From the NCBI RefSeq assembly GCF_029784135.1, contig NC_073746.1, positions 106,678,161-106,742,160 of the forward strand: DNA of 64,000 bases, in the 5' to 3' direction. Shown here one piece after another: positions 45,454-56,929 of this stretch (position 1 is the first letter of the stretch; each line of letters begins with the position of its first letter). The notes under the pieces were generated by a model. It had not been told where the DNA came from. It saw only the letters and a program-made list of their open reading frames with translations, and searched no databases. The position numbers were made by a program, and so were the translations under genes. Origin of the DNA: Toxorhynchites rutilus septentrionalis. Taxonomy: Eukaryota > Arthropoda > Insecta > Diptera > Culicidae.

Positions 45454-47766
45454 TTTTTTTTCACCGCCTCAAAATTCCTTTCTTCCCCGCGCGAGCTAAG
45501 ATACGTTTCATTGCAACCACGTTGCCACCGCCCAAGGTACATGTTTCGAGCCAGACCTGGGTCCAGGTCGGACGTAATTCATCGCGAAATTCATCTCCCC
45601 CATTCGTATATACGTATACATATAATATGGATCCTTATTTCCATTTATGGCGCCTCCGAGAGTCCTCTGCCCGTGATGGGTTTTTCTGGGGCCCGCTCGT
45701 GTCTCTCGGAGGCGATTCAATGCCCACCAGAATCGCTGCGCCGCTATCTAGCGAAGTGTCGCCAGCGGCAGCGTTGGTGGCCTGGTCGGAATCCCCCCAA
45801 AGGGGCGAGGGAACGGGATCGCACGAAAAACTCACCTTCGCTTCGGTGTCGCCCGTGCAGGACTACACAATCGCTGAAAAGATAAACTTGTGCCCGATGA
45901 TTCTGGCGGATGTGGAACATAAACTTCCAACTTAATTAAGCAAGCGGAAGAAGTAAGTTGAACTGGGGAAGGGTGAAAAACTGGCGAAATAATAGAACGA
46001 TTGCGGTAGAAGGGTTGAAAGGGGGGTTTGGAGTAGAAAAAGCGATGCTGCATTTAGCAATACATTGGCATAGTTTTTTGGATACTTAAACGGAAGTTCG
46101 AGGAAGAAGAAACAACTCTTGCAAATTAAACCGAGTGGTAACCATTGAGGGATTTTTTGTGCCGTATGCATGGTTAATTGTTCGTTTATGTTCAATTTTG
46201 ATAGCTGGAGGTTAAATTATCTGGGGTATTTTGAAATCCTTGCTCCATTGAATATTATCAATCATTGTTAGACTATGGGACACTCGGTAATTTTTCGGTA
46301 TGTTATTACTGACAGACCCATATGATTCTTTATGAACGCCAACCTTTAAATAATACTTGGAAATGAACATAGAGGGGCAAGGGGCTTGAATCACAAACCG
46401 CTAACAAAACGAGCCACGTGTTCTCTGCCAATATTGACAATCTTGTAATCGAATGGCCCATTTTCGGCTCGTTTATTTTCACTGTATTCCTGGTCCATTT
46501 CCTGTCGGTCTTTACATTCCACTGCAGCTTGGGCCGGTATGGGTGGGTTTTTCCCCTGTCCAACGTATTGACAATTTTTTTTGCTGACGAAGGCAAGACT
46601 TGAACTCCGTGGCTGCAGTTGAGTTCGCTTGTTTCCCCGAGTGAGGAAGCAAAACACAATGAGCGTGAAGCGGGGAAAAAAACCTTCAACGAACGAACGA
46701 AGCAATGCATCGTAAACGGAAACGCTGACAATTTCAACGTGGTTTCTGCAAGCACTTTTTCACCTTTTTACGATTCCGGTCCGAAGTTTGATTGCCAGCT
46801 GGCGGACGGACGGTTCTCGTCGACGCCCTTTTTGTTCCGGTTTTTTTTTGTGCGCTCCGCTACCGCCACATTCTGTGCTTTATTTTCATTAAATTTGTTT
46901 ATGATGAGCAAATAAAAACGCGAAAATGATCCAACTGACGACCGGTCGATATCAATGGGGGACACACGATGCCTGGTGGGTAACGTTCCCCACTTGCTGC
47001 AGTCAGGCGAAAATTGGCTGAGATTGAAGTTTTTTTTTGTTCTCTTCGACTGTTGATGTCGTTGTTTTACTTTGGTTGATTTCTTATTTATTCAAATACA
47101 ACGCAGCCATAAAAGAGACTTGCTAGCCGTCAATATTGTGGTTAAAAATATGGTGTTGTTTGGGGGTGATGAAAACAGGGTAATAATAGGCTGACACGAA
47201 ACGACTTTAACTTCAATCACTCATTTCAGTGGTACAATTTTTGGCTAGACTTTAACCTTTTTCATTGACAATGCAATCTATGCGTGTTATATAAAATTCC
47301 ATCACCACAAAGGATTTGTTCGATTTGTATATATTTACTAGTACTGACTTCCCGGTAAGACAAATTTAATACTAAATGCATCATCATCGCTACGCATGAA
47401 AGAATTTCTGGCTCGATCTTGTCCCACTCTGCTGGAATGTTGGATTATTTTGTTGAACTTTGGCCTTCAAAATAGACCACAAATGCAAATGATTGTGCTG
47501 GCCACATCAAAACTTTGATTTTTCTTTCCGTAAAATAATTTGATACCAGCTTCAAGGTATACTAAGTAACTCCAAATTCTCTGCTTCTTCTATCATGATT
47601 TCGTCAATGAATTTCGGTCCGCCACAATGCCATCGAGTCTCAACTCTATCAACATTAGGGATACCATCTGTCCTGATTTAGCAAGAAATGTCCTGATTTT
47701 GAGAGTCTTTTTGGGCGTCCTGATTTTTTTCACATATTCTAGCATTCGTCCTGATGTGTATAAGAA
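45454..47766. other. Mostly unannotated, locally G/C-rich
   Basis: The segment 45480-45960 is richer in G/C and CpG than its surroundings and has a donor-like GTGAGT on the minus strand near 45835. It could be an exon or 5' region of a host gene, but no frame gives a recognisable protein. The remainder has no supported feature. Confidence 0.35.
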
Positions 47767-47804
47767 ACTAGCTGATATTGCAAACTTCGTCTCGCCCAAA
47801 ATGG
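47767..47804 (-). mobile_element. Helitron-like 3' end (minus strand)
   Basis: On the minus strand it reads TTTTGGGCGAGACGAAGTTT and ends CAGCTAG, matching the ends at 16017 and 62523. A GACGTAG element begins immediately to the right (47807). A tandem-unit fragment on the same strand lies at 50275-50470, so the two may be one Helitron split by later insertions. Confidence 0.6.
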
Positions 47805-47806
47805 TT

Positions 47807-48167
47807 TTTTGACGTAGAGCTACGTCTTTCTGCCAAATCAGAAAACAAATTACGTTTTTATGAAATAAAGTTAACGTTAATAACTACTTTTGCCGCGAAC
47901 GGATTTTGGCGATTTATATACCAAACGAATCGGAAATTCCCTAAGATTTGTTTGAAATGCTATACATTACAATCCCATAGTCTGTATATGGTTTAAATTG
48001 ATGAAATTTGGAAGCATTCCCATTTCCCCATACATTTTTCCTGTCCATTTGTGTGCTTTCCCGGACAGAGCTGTCAATAACGAGCAACTTATCGACGAGC
48101 AATGTAAAGTCTCCGTGAACAAAGGAAAAGAAGAAGAACGAAGAGGAATATTTGCCTAGAGTATAAA
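47807..48167 (+). mobile_element. GACGTAG-family 5' portion
   Basis: Starts with the palindrome variant GACGTAGAGCTACGTC at 47811-47826. The block 47990-48090 (GAAGCATTCCCATTT, TCCATTTGTGTGCTTTCCCG) matches 3080-3160. A LINE fragment begins at about 48168, and no 3' hairpin is found before the next element. Confidence 0.65.
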
Positions 48168-50218
48168 CAGTGGATCTCGCTGAGTCAAACTTTCATCCAG
48201 TGGTTTTGGATTTAGATCAAGCCGCAAACCAACACCAACAATATCGTAAACGCAACTATCATCGTGCTAACTGGCCTCGGTTTCAGCAGTACGTGGAAGA
48301 TCGAGTAGACGAGAACACTCCATTAGAAACGGTGGAAGATATCGACAATGTATTGCAAACATTCTCCCATAACATCAATGAAGCAGAAGGCAGATTTATT
48401 TCAACAACGCATGTTACAAGTAAATTTACAAGTTTGGACGAAGAAACTAAACGTATAATATCTCTCAGAAACTGTGTCAGACGTCAATTTCAAAGAACGA
48501 GAAATCTGAATAGGAAAATTATTTATCGAAAATTGAACAAGGTTATTGCAACAAGAATAGAAAAACTGAAGAATAGACAGTTTGAAAATGAGCTTAAGAA
48601 TCTACCTAACTACTCTAGGCCCTTCTGGCGATTGACTAAAGTTTTGAAAAGTAAACCGAAACCAGTTCCTCCACTTACGGTAAATAATAACGTGTTTCTA
48701 ACATCCGCTGAAAAAGCAAACGCAATTTCGATTCAGTTTAAGGCTGCGCATGAACTAGGACAGGCTATTGATAGTCCGATGGAAGCGACGATCGAGCAGT
48801 GTATCTCTCAACTTGCTACTGTGACATTCGAGTTTCCCGAGGGAGAAAAAATTACCACAATTGAAATTGAACAAATTATTAAAAGCACCCGCAATATGAA
48901 GGCTCCTGGTTTCGATGGCCATTTTAACATCGTGCTGAAGAAAATCGGTATAAAAGCAAATACTCTCCTAGTTAACCTTTTTAATCGTTGCCTAGAACTT
49001 GGATATTTCCCTTCTGCTTGGAAGCTGTCGAAGGTAGTGCCAATCCTCAAGCCGGGTAAAGATCCCACAAATCCGTCAAGCTATCGCCCGATTAGCCTTC
49101 TCTCGTCAATTAGCAAATTGTTAGAGAAAGTTATCTACACCAGACTACTCAAACACACTGAGGAGAACAACATCCTTCTCGACGAACAATTCGGCTTTCG
49201 ACGAGGACATTCCGCAGTCCACCAGTTGCAGAGGGTTACTAACTTAGTCAAGCGATCTAAGAACCTATCAAAGACGACAGTCATGGCTATGATGGACATA
49301 GAGAAAGCCTTTGATAACGTCTGGCATAGCGGTCTGATATTCAAACTTCGAAGATTCAATTTCCCAACCTATTTGGTGAAGGCAATCGAGAACTATCTCC
49401 AAGGAAGAACATCGCAGGTCAGCATTGCCGGTGCGCTCTCGGTACGCTATAACATAATCGCTGGTGTTCCCCAGGGGAGTATATTGGGCCCTATATTGTA
49501 TAACCTATACACTTCGGATATTCCACCTTTGCCAAATGGTGGAACATTGTCGTTATTCGCAGACGACTCGGCAATAAGCTACAATGGGCGAGTAATCCGT
49601 ACCCTTGTTTCCAAACTTCAAAGCGGACTTGATAGCTACACTGAGTATCTTAGAATCTGGAAAATCCGTATAAATGCTGCAAAGACTCAAGTCATTGTAT
49701 TTCCGCATCGGAATACCAACAGATTGAAACCAATGATGAAGGTTAAGGTTTTAGATAATGAAATCGAATGGTCATCCGACGTACGATATCTTGGAGTCAT
49801 CCTTGATAGCAAATTGCTGTTCCGGTCGCATCTGGACGACAGAGTTAAAAAAGGAATTATGATGTTAAAAAGACTCTACCCGATTATTGCTCGAAGAGCG
49901 AAAACATCTATCTCGAACAAGCTTGCGGTGTTTAAACAGATTGTGTCTCCTATGTTAGAGTACGGCTCTCCTGTTTGGATGGAATGTGCTACAATGCATA
50001 TTAAAAAACTACAAATAGTTCAAAACAAATTTTTGAAAATGGTTCTGAATCTTCCAAGGCACACTTCAACTTCCGAGGTCCATCGGTTGGCAGGTTTTGA
50101 CCAAATAGCACGAAGAATCGAAGACTTTGAAGCACGCTCACTTGCAAATAACATGTTTATCCCTTACATGGAATACATGTTTGATACAGAAAATATAATA
50201 AATGAAGACATCTGAAAT
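48168..50218 (+). mobile_element. Jockey/Juan-like LINE, 5'-truncated
   Basis: The open frame runs 681 codons without a stop from the truncation point (no ATG; an in-frame stop lies just upstream at 48164). It begins at the very end of the endonuclease (NFHPVVLDLD). RT motifs follow in order: APGFDGHFNIVLKK, SYRPISLLSSISKLLEK, QFGFRRGHSAVHQL, MDIEKAFDNVW, GVPQGSILGPILYN and FADDSAI (near residue 465). A C-terminal domain ends ...MEYMFDT. It lacks ORF1 and the endonuclease, so it was dead on arrival, but the clean frame implies a young insertion. Juan-type identity is from motif resemblance only. Confidence 0.88.
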
Positions 50219-50274
50219 CGGGTGATTCCCTCCTCCAGTTTTACCCTTACCCCTTTGCTTGATTAGTTCTCCCC

Positions 50275-50470
50275 CCCCCCTTTAAGAGGAGGAGTGTTGA
50301 ATCACCGTAAAAACAAGTCTTGCTCCCTAAAACCTCCATATGCCAAATTTGACTTCGTTTTCAAGCTTAGTACTCATGTTATGCAAAAATTTATGTTTCA
50401 TTTGTTTGACATGTTATTTGCAAGTGATGGAAAATTCTCGAATGAGAATTGGGTACGAAAATAACCCCAC
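50275..50470 (-). repeat. Helitron-type tandem unit (minus strand)
   Basis: The reverse complement contains AAATGAAACATAAATTTTTG, AAATTTGGCATATGGAGG and a C-run like that bounding the units at 14880-15740. Confidence 0.6.
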
Positions 50471-51575
50471 CAGGTGCCGGTAATTATGCGGAGAAAGTTT
50501 ATTCTTTGTTGACATTTTTTACTCAGATACCTAATATGGGTCCCCAAGTACATTTGAAGTCGAACCAGACCCCAAGATACTTGAATGACATAGCATGAGT
50601 GATCGGTTTACTCAAAAGTTGAAGCTTTGGTTTTGCTGGTTCATGCTTCCTAGAAAAAACCACCATCTCTGTTTTCTCCGTGGAGAATCCGAACCCTAGC
50701 CAAAATGGCCCAGGTTGAAAAATTATTTCAAGTATCTTGTAAGGGTTCTTGCAGGCCGTATTCGTTTGATCCTACGACAGACACCACTCCATCATCTGCA
50801 AGTTGTCTTAAGCTGCAATTTTGTGTAAGGCAATTGTCGATGTCGCTTACATAGAAGTTGTACAAAAGGGGGCTTAAAAATGAGCTCTGAGGGAGGCCTG
50901 ACTTACTGTCTGTGGGGCATAGGCAATACAACCCGATGAGGATCTACTATCAGTCCAACTGTGTGCACGTAAGTTGTCACGTGATGTGCTTACACTCACA
51001 CCAATGCACCAGTTAGCATAGAACCGAACGAGGCCTTTCATCTCCCTCGGATCGCCCTTCGGGTGGGGGCAGTTCGTTCATCAGCGGTCCTACAGGCAAG
51101 AGGTGCATTCGACAGCTCCGGCACGCTCGGGCGATTGCCAGTGGCAAACGGCCGACTCCACACTGTCGAATCTCCGTGAGAAAAGTTCAAATGTTCTCAT
51201 AAAGCAAGTTATATAACATATTATTCAATAGAGGCGGTAGACCGCGAGAGTCTATATTTTGTCTGACAAAACCTCTATTGAAACAGAATCAAAGGCCTCC
51301 TTTATGTCCAAGAATACTGAAGCCATTTGCATACAAGACATTGCAAGCATTGCTATGGGGTGGTACAAATGAAGTCGGGCGCGTGTTTTCCGGGTTTTTG
51401 AATAGCTAGAACTCGTACTTGTCTCCAATCATCCGGAACAATATTACGTTCCAGAAACCGATTGAATAAATTCAACAAGCGATGTTTCGCTACATCAGGG
51501 AGGTTTTTCAGCAAGTTGAATTAAATTATATCCGATCCTGGAGCAGAATTGTTACATGAAAGGAAAGCAAGAGAG
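50471..51575 (-). pseudogene. R1-like LINE reverse transcriptase remnant
   Basis: On the minus strand, from right to left: PGSDIIQFNLLKNLPDVAKH, RFLERNIVPDDWRQVRV, PIAML-like debris, VFLDIKEAFDSVSIEVLSDK, then a break at about 50945-51185. It resumes with SFLSPLLYNFYVSDIDNCL and QLADDGVVSV (the RT active site with LADD in place of the usual YADD/FADD) and FSPEKTEMVVFSRK. Stops and frameshifts are numerous. The ~240-bp interruption reads differently and may be an insertion. The LADDG form is common in R1-related mosquito LINEs; the exact clade is uncertain. Confidence 0.7.
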
Positions 51576-51972
51576 AATTCTACCACCGATCGATTCAACA
51601 AAGATCAATTCAGCTAAGATCGATTCTTTGGTACCGATTTAATCAATGGATCGATCCCTACACCGTTTGAAGAATCGATTCGACAAGATCGATCTTTTTA
51701 TAAAGAACACCCAATCCTAATGGGGTGGAACATTCTATGGTTGAGGGGAGATGTTTGCGATTTTTTTTTCGATGGTGAGGTGACTCGTCCCCTGAAAACA
51801 GACTCCCGGTATAGGAGTAACTTTGAGCGGCTTACTACTCCCCGGTTGAGTAAACGAGGGGGTGTCTGAAATTTCCACCCTATGCCATTCTTAGAATGGA
51901 CAATTACATCTCTCTCCATTACTCTCAATTTTATTAATCAAAAAAAATATATATATAAAAAATATATAAAAA
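51576..51972. other. Unannotated, with GATCGATTC motifs
   Basis: Several GATCGATTC-type direct motifs occur at 51590-51690, then A/T-rich sequence up to the element end at 51973. No coding sequence is seen. Confidence 0.4.
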
Positions 51973-52153
51973 AAAAGACGGGTGGGTAATGTCGGGGACA
52001 TAACCGGAGTGACGTAGGACTATACAAAGGGGACAGCTTTTGTTAAATATATATTTTAAATATATTGTTTTATTTTCTTCACCTACGTGAATACCTACCT
52101 ATCTACCTTAAAAATGGATTAGTTTACTGTTTACTCTTCATGAATATGTTGAT

Positions 52154-52169
52154 GGTTCTGAAAAGAACC
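52154..52169 (-). terminator. Histone-type 3' stem-loop, perfectly paired
   Basis: Minus strand: GGTTCT TTTC AGAACC, six perfect pairs with the TTTC loop, followed by ATCAAC. This is the canonical replication-dependent histone 3' signal. Confidence 0.8.
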
Positions 52170-52418
52170 TTTGGTGTTGTGTTTTTGTTATCACTCGATA
52201 TTCCCATCTTGTTCGGTTAAACCTTCCTGTTTAGCTATTGCGTTTGCCACTCGCCACAGCTTTCACAGTTTTTTTTTTTTTTTTTTTTTATTTATATATA
52301 CATTCATCGGACTTAACATGGTCTACATGAAAGAAAAACTACAAATATACATGTGGGCAACAAACACTACGTTGAAACATAAACAATTAAGAGATTCATC
52401 ATTTTTAAGCCGCTTAAA

Positions 52419-55400
52419 TTATCTAGTTGAGCTAAGCAGCTGGAGCACTTTCAGTTTGAAGACAGATGAGGACTCATTGAAATCAAATAAATGGTAAAAC
52501 TCATTAAATGCTGAACACATGGATTGAAACGGTGAATTTTTTGTGAAATCCGAACGGTTCCGCGGCATACGCAGAAATCCGCTGCGCTGGCGAAGATTAC
52601 GGGGTAACACGTTTGCTTGCAACGATTCCAGTAATATTGGGCTGTCCACTTCAGATGTAAGAATTTTAGCTGCCAAAACAGCTTTTGCAAGTTTTCTCCT
52701 TTTCTCGAGAGTAGTCAGTCCAAGTAACTGACAGCGAGCTTCGTAAGGCGGTAGATTCTGCGGATTATTCCAAGGTAACTCTCTAAGGGCGTACCGAATG
52801 AATTTACGTTGAATGGCTTCTATTCGATTCGTCCAGTTGCTGTGGTACGGTGACCACACGATTGAAGCATTTTCCAAATGAGAACGAACGTGCGCGCAAT
52901 ATAAAGAGCGAAGGCAATGCGGATTATCAAACTCTCTCGCAATCTTAAACATAAATCCAAGTTGTCTATTCGCTTTGTCGATTACGGCAGACTGGTGGTT
53001 TCGAAATGTCAATCTGGAATCAATCAGGACGCCTAAATCCTTGACGCACTCCACACGCTCAAGCTTTTGATCATTGATACGATAGTCAAAATAGAAGACA
53101 TCACGGCTTAGTTTTCGATGGAATGAAATAACGATACATTTCTCAATGCTAATAGTCATTCTGTTCTTTTTACACCAGTCGTAGAATTTGTTCAGCAGTG
53201 ATTGTAGAACGTAGTGATCGTCCAAACTTTCCACAACGATGTATATTTTCAGGTCATCGGCATATACCAGTTTGCACCTTCCATCAAGCGGTACAGTGAC
53301 ATCGTTAAAAAATAGTACAAATAGCAAGGGACCGAGATTGCTGCCCTGGGGAACACCAGTTTCATTCACGAAAACATTCGACAACGAAGAACCTACTTTG
53401 ACTTGCAGTATTCTATCCTTGAGGTACGATTCCAACCAGCGGCAGAGGCTACTAGAAAATCCGAGTTTAGCAAACTTCTTCAAGGCAATGTCGTGGTCAA
53501 TCCTATCAAAAGCTGATTTCAGATCAGTGTAAATAGCATCAACTTGGTTACCGGATCCAGTATTGTCAATGCAAAACGTGATGAACTCCATCAGATTTGT
53601 ATGAACAGACCTGCCTTGTACGAACCCATGTTGTTCTTGAGCAATGTAACTCCTGCAGCTGAAGCGAATTACTTCACTCACAATTATTTCCAGCAGCTTA
53701 GAGCCTGCGCACAGCGAAGTGATGCCTCTGTAGTTACGTACAGACCGCTTTTCACCTTTTTTGAAAACTGGAAACATGTATGATTTTTTCCATTCTGCAG
53801 GAAATTTTGCTTGTTCCATTGAAAGTCTAAAGATCTTCAGGAGTGGCGTTGATAGTAGTTGAATGCATCGTTTCAGAACAATTGCTGGTAGACCGTCGGG
53901 TCCAGGAGTATACGAAGACTTAAGCTTGTGCGCCGCTCTAAAAAGCATTTCTTCGGATACAAAGAAGCAGTCAACATCGACAAGATCAGCAGGAACAGTA
54001 TCGAGAAATTCATTGGATGGATTTTCCGGACCAGCTTTGCCAAAAGCTGACGCAAAATGCTGCACAAACAATTTACATTTTGTTTCGTTCGTCGAGGCTG
54101 TAGAGGGTCCGAGTGACATAGTCAGGGGTAAACCATCTTCTTTGTGCTTTGATTTTACAAACGACCAAAACATCCTTGGATTGCGACGCAATTGCTCCTG
54201 GATTCTCCTCACATAACCAGCATATCTTTGGCGATTGTATGCACGGTAAGCAGAGCATGCTTCCTTGAATTGAGTCTTCGAATACATACACCGTTTCGAT
54301 GAATATCTCCGAAGCGCCGTCGAGCGTTTGGTTTTTAAGTTTCGAAGCCTGCCGTTCGACCATGGTGGCTTAGGTGATGGTTTGAATCGGGGGGTATGGC
54401 TCATGAGCAAGTTGTTCACGATGAGGCCAAACTGATTAATCGACTCATCAACATCTGTACAGCTAAGAACAGCAGACCAGTCAGTCAATTCCAAACCTTC
54501 AGTCAATCCAGTGAAGTTTATCCGTCTGTAGTTCAGTGACCCGGGGTCGACAACATCTTCGTATTTCAAGTGCTCAATGTTTTCAAGTGTAAATATAAGG
54601 GCTGGATGATGGCTGTCCAACGGCACAAGTGGGTCGACAGTTGTGGTTACTGAACAAGCCGTTCTATCACTGACAAAAATCAGGTCCAACTGACGCTGGT
54701 TATAGTTTCGAATCGTACTGCATTGGATCAGATTACATCGTGCTACACCGTCCAATAACACCTCGATAGCAGAATATTGTTGTCCGAGTCCAGATCGCAC
54801 CGACATAGGATACGCGAAATTGTTTCCGTTGGTAGTGCATGACCAAACCAAGTTTGGCTGATTGTAGTCACCCGTGACAACAATGATGTCGTCGATTCCG
54901 GCACGTTCACGTACTTTTTCTATACAGCTTACGTGACTCGCCATAAGATTCCTATCACCACGTTTTTCGCAGGGTAGGTAGAAAGATCCAACAAAAATTT
55001 TGCAGTCTGTAACCGATATCTGTACGAACACTTGCTCAAGACTATCAACCATTCCTTCGGTGCATAAACAAGAATCGAAGACTTTCCTGACAGCAATTAA
55101 AACGCCTCCTCCTACTTTACGCAAGCTATTTTTATGATTGCGATCCATCCTGAACACGTTGAAACTATTGCCGAACAGTTGAACAGAGTTGATTCTTTCG
55201 TCCAACCATGTCTCAACTAGCACTATGACATCGTATTCCACTTCCAAACAAGCCAGAAAAAAGTCATCAATTTTGGATTTCAGACCACGAACGTTCTGGT
55301 AGTAGAAGCGGATCGGAGAGCACGAATCATTGTCAGACGTTGAACGCGCCTCGCTAGAGCCATCGATGCCATCCACGACTCCATCGCTGCCATTAACAGG

Positions 55401-56054
55401 GCTGACGACCCGCTGGTCTATGGCTGTTGGCTGAGGAGATCTGTGAATGGTGAATGAATCAGGAAGCGTATTGGTCGAAGTGGATGTGTTCTTGCCTGGG
55501 TAAGCAGGCTGGGAGACCTCTTCTAAAGCTACAGACACAGGACCGGGACGACTGCGATGATTGGAACCAAATCGATTTGATTGCAGGGATGAACTGGTTG
55601 GTTGATCGGTCACGACTGGTCTGCACATAAAAGAGGCTCCCATAGTGCTTATTGACGTGCATCCCGGTAACCGCTTAACACCTCCAGTACTCTCAATATG
55701 ATGAGAAGCTTGATGGTAGCGAACGTTTTGCGAGGAATTGCTGAAAGCCGAAATTTTGTGAGAGAACGACGATTCAGTATCGGAAAAAAACTTGCCTGGC
55801 AGAACAGGCTGGGCTACCCTGTCTCCACCATCGAACACAGGGACGGGACGACTGCGGCAGTGACTGAAGTGATATGGCTCGACTGTGCCGAGGGGATAAG
55901 GGCTGCCCATATAACCTGTTTGTGTGCGTCCCGAGTTGTCCTCGATGCTGAATGTTAATGATGGTAGGTCGTTTTTGCTAACACTATGACAAATTCGGAC
56001 GAGTTGAAGCAGAATCGTTTTTTGGGTTGTGTTCGAAAGCTCGGATGGTGACAC
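52419..56054 (-). CDS. LINE ORF2: endonuclease and reverse transcriptase, intact
   Basis: A 1211-codon frame without interruption. Residues ~1-245 are a low-similarity leader containing an internal duplication (SHCRSRPVPV ... QPVLPGKFF near 65-90, NHRSRPGPV ... QPAYPGKN near 165-190). The APE endonuclease spans ~250-500: FYYQNVRGLKSKIDDF, VETWLDERI, VTGDYNQPNLVW, QRQLDLIFVSD, DSHHPALIF. RT spans ~690-970: TPGPDGLPAIVLKR, NYRGITSLCAGSKLLE, QHGFVQGRSVHTNL, TDLKSAFDRIDH, GVPQGSNLGPLLF, YADDLKIY near 928. It nicks target DNA and copies the LINE RNA. It overlaps ORF1 by 71 nt. The intact frame suggests recent mobility of the family. No RNase H is seen. Confidence 0.92.
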   Translation of the reverse strand: MSPSELSNTTQKTILLQLVRICHSVSKNDLPSLTFSIEDNSGRTQTGYMGSPYPLGTVEPYHFSHCRSRPVPVFDGGDRVAQPVLPGKFFSDTESSFSHKISAFSNSSQNVRYHQASHHIESTGGVKRLPGCTSISTMGASFMCRPVVTDQPTSSSLQSNRFGSNHRSRPGPVSVALEEVSQPAYPGKNTSTSTNTLPDSFTIHRSPQPTAIDQRVVSPVNGSDGVVDGIDGSSEARSTSDNDSCSPIRFYYQNVRGLKSKIDDFFLACLEVEYDVIVLVETWLDERINSVQLFGNSFNVFRMDRNHKNSLRKVGGGVLIAVRKVFDSCLCTEGMVDSLEQVFVQISVTDCKIFVGSFYLPCEKRGDRNLMASHVSCIEKVRERAGIDDIIVVTGDYNQPNLVWSCTTNGNNFAYPMSVRSGLGQQYSAIEVLLDGVARCNLIQCSTIRNYNQRQLDLIFVSDRTACSVTTTVDPLVPLDSHHPALIFTLENIEHLKYEDVVDPGSLNYRRINFTGLTEGLELTDWSAVLSCTDVDESINQFGLIVNNLLMSHTPRFKPSPKPPWSNGRLRNLKTKRSTALRRYSSKRCMYSKTQFKEACSAYRAYNRQRYAGYVRRIQEQLRRNPRMFWSFVKSKHKEDGLPLTMSLGPSTASTNETKCKLFVQHFASAFGKAGPENPSNEFLDTVPADLVDVDCFFVSEEMLFRAAHKLKSSYTPGPDGLPAIVLKRCIQLLSTPLLKIFRLSMEQAKFPAEWKKSYMFPVFKKGEKRSVRNYRGITSLCAGSKLLEIIVSEVIRFSCRSYIAQEQHGFVQGRSVHTNLMEFITFCIDNTGSGNQVDAIYTDLKSAFDRIDHDIALKKFAKLGFSSSLCRWLESYLKDRILQVKVGSSLSNVFVNETGVPQGSNLGPLLFVLFFNDVTVPLDGRCKLVYADDLKIYIVVESLDDHYVLQSLLNKFYDWCKKNRMTISIEKCIVISFHRKLSRDVFYFDYRINDQKLERVECVKDLGVLIDSRLTFRNHQSAVIDKANRQLGFMFKIAREFDNPHCLRSLYCAHVRSHLENASIVWSPYHSNWTNRIEAIQRKFIRYALRELPWNNPQNLPPYEARCQLLGLTTLEKRRKLAKAVLAAKILTSEVDSPILLESLQANVLPRNLRQRSGFLRMPRNRSDFTKNSPFQSMCSAFNEFYHLFDFNESSSVFKLKVLQLLSSTR

Positions 56055-56819
56055 CTTCAGGCCAGTACCAACGATCGCCGACCACGTTTGAAACAGCTTT
56101 ACTGACTGTTACTTTAAATGAAACGAATGACAAGTCATCCAGGCTTTTCCCACGAGGAACTAGCTTCACAACTTTGACCAGAGACGAGTCCACATTTACA
56201 ATGTCATGTATATGTTGTTTAACATCGTCCTCCCTTTGATCTGGCGTAAACGGGGTCACATAGAACGCTGCCATGTCGTCAGTAGCCTGTCCAATCTTAG
56301 CAACGTTCAAAGTCCCTGTGCTACGCCGGATAACGTTACCACCAGATTGGTTTCTGTTAGTGGGTGAGGTGTGATGACCGGAGATGCTAGAGTGTGGCCT
56401 ATTACTGTTACCAACAGCATGGACAAGAGATGAAGGCTCGTTCACTGATTGTTTATCCGAATTTTCGATTGGTACAGCCGGCGTAGTTGCAAACGTGTTA
56501 GAAGTGGTCCTAGACTGTTGCTTTGCTAATATTTGCACGCGTCGGTTTCCAACCATGAGTCTGTCCGGTTGTTGTTGCGCAACAGAGCTGTTGATTTCAT
56601 CCAACACTTCAAAAAATGATGACTCATCGCAAGACCTCGAGCGATTGATGGGACCGATGGTATCATCGAGGTTTAGCTGATCGATGTTTTGGAGAAATGA
56701 CGACTTATCTGATAATTGGATGGTTTGTTTGCTTTGCTGCTGTGAGCCGTAGAGCGTCTTGTTGATGGTGCGAAGGTTATCGCCGTAGTTGCCTAAGCGT
56801 GTATCTATAGAATCCGTAC
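55984..56819 (-). CDS. LINE ORF1, 5'-truncated
   Basis: About 278 codons of ORF1 remain (the open frame continues a few codons into flanking DNA, which supplies an accidental Met). The C-terminal part (AAFYVTPFTPDQREDDVKQH, then LVPRGKSLDDLSFVSFKV and WYWPEGVTIRAF) resembles the ORF1 C-terminal domain of CR1/Jockey-like elements. No CCHC knuckle is visible in the retained part. The missing start makes this copy non-autonomous unless ORF1 is supplied in trans. Confidence 0.75.
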
Positions 56820-56929
56820 GTGGAAAATTTCTTCCCATCCAGCTTGTGACATGTTGTTCAGCAAATTACATTTAATGCGACGTGCCGGAAAAAAACTTTG
56901 CCACTCACTGAAACTAATTGTTGCCTTGA

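Larger units (their letters stand above)
52266..56819 (-). mobile_element. LINE (APE-RT type) inserted in the H2A cargo
   Basis: The poly-T run at about 52269-52291 is the poly-A tail of a minus-strand LINE. Its 5' end is at 56819, inside ORF1. The intact target is visible in the paralogue at 57630 (CACAGTTGGAAAATTTC), which fixes both borders. No long target duplication is present. It carries a 5'-truncated ORF1 and a complete ORF2. RT and endonuclease motifs place it in the Jockey/CR1 assemblage. Confidence 0.9.

Noticed and set aside
45280..45935. Two overlapping frames of 171-201 codons in G/C-rich DNA
   Set aside because: The first starts inside the GACGTAG element and crosses its border, so it is not one gene. 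Neither has a recognisable domain.
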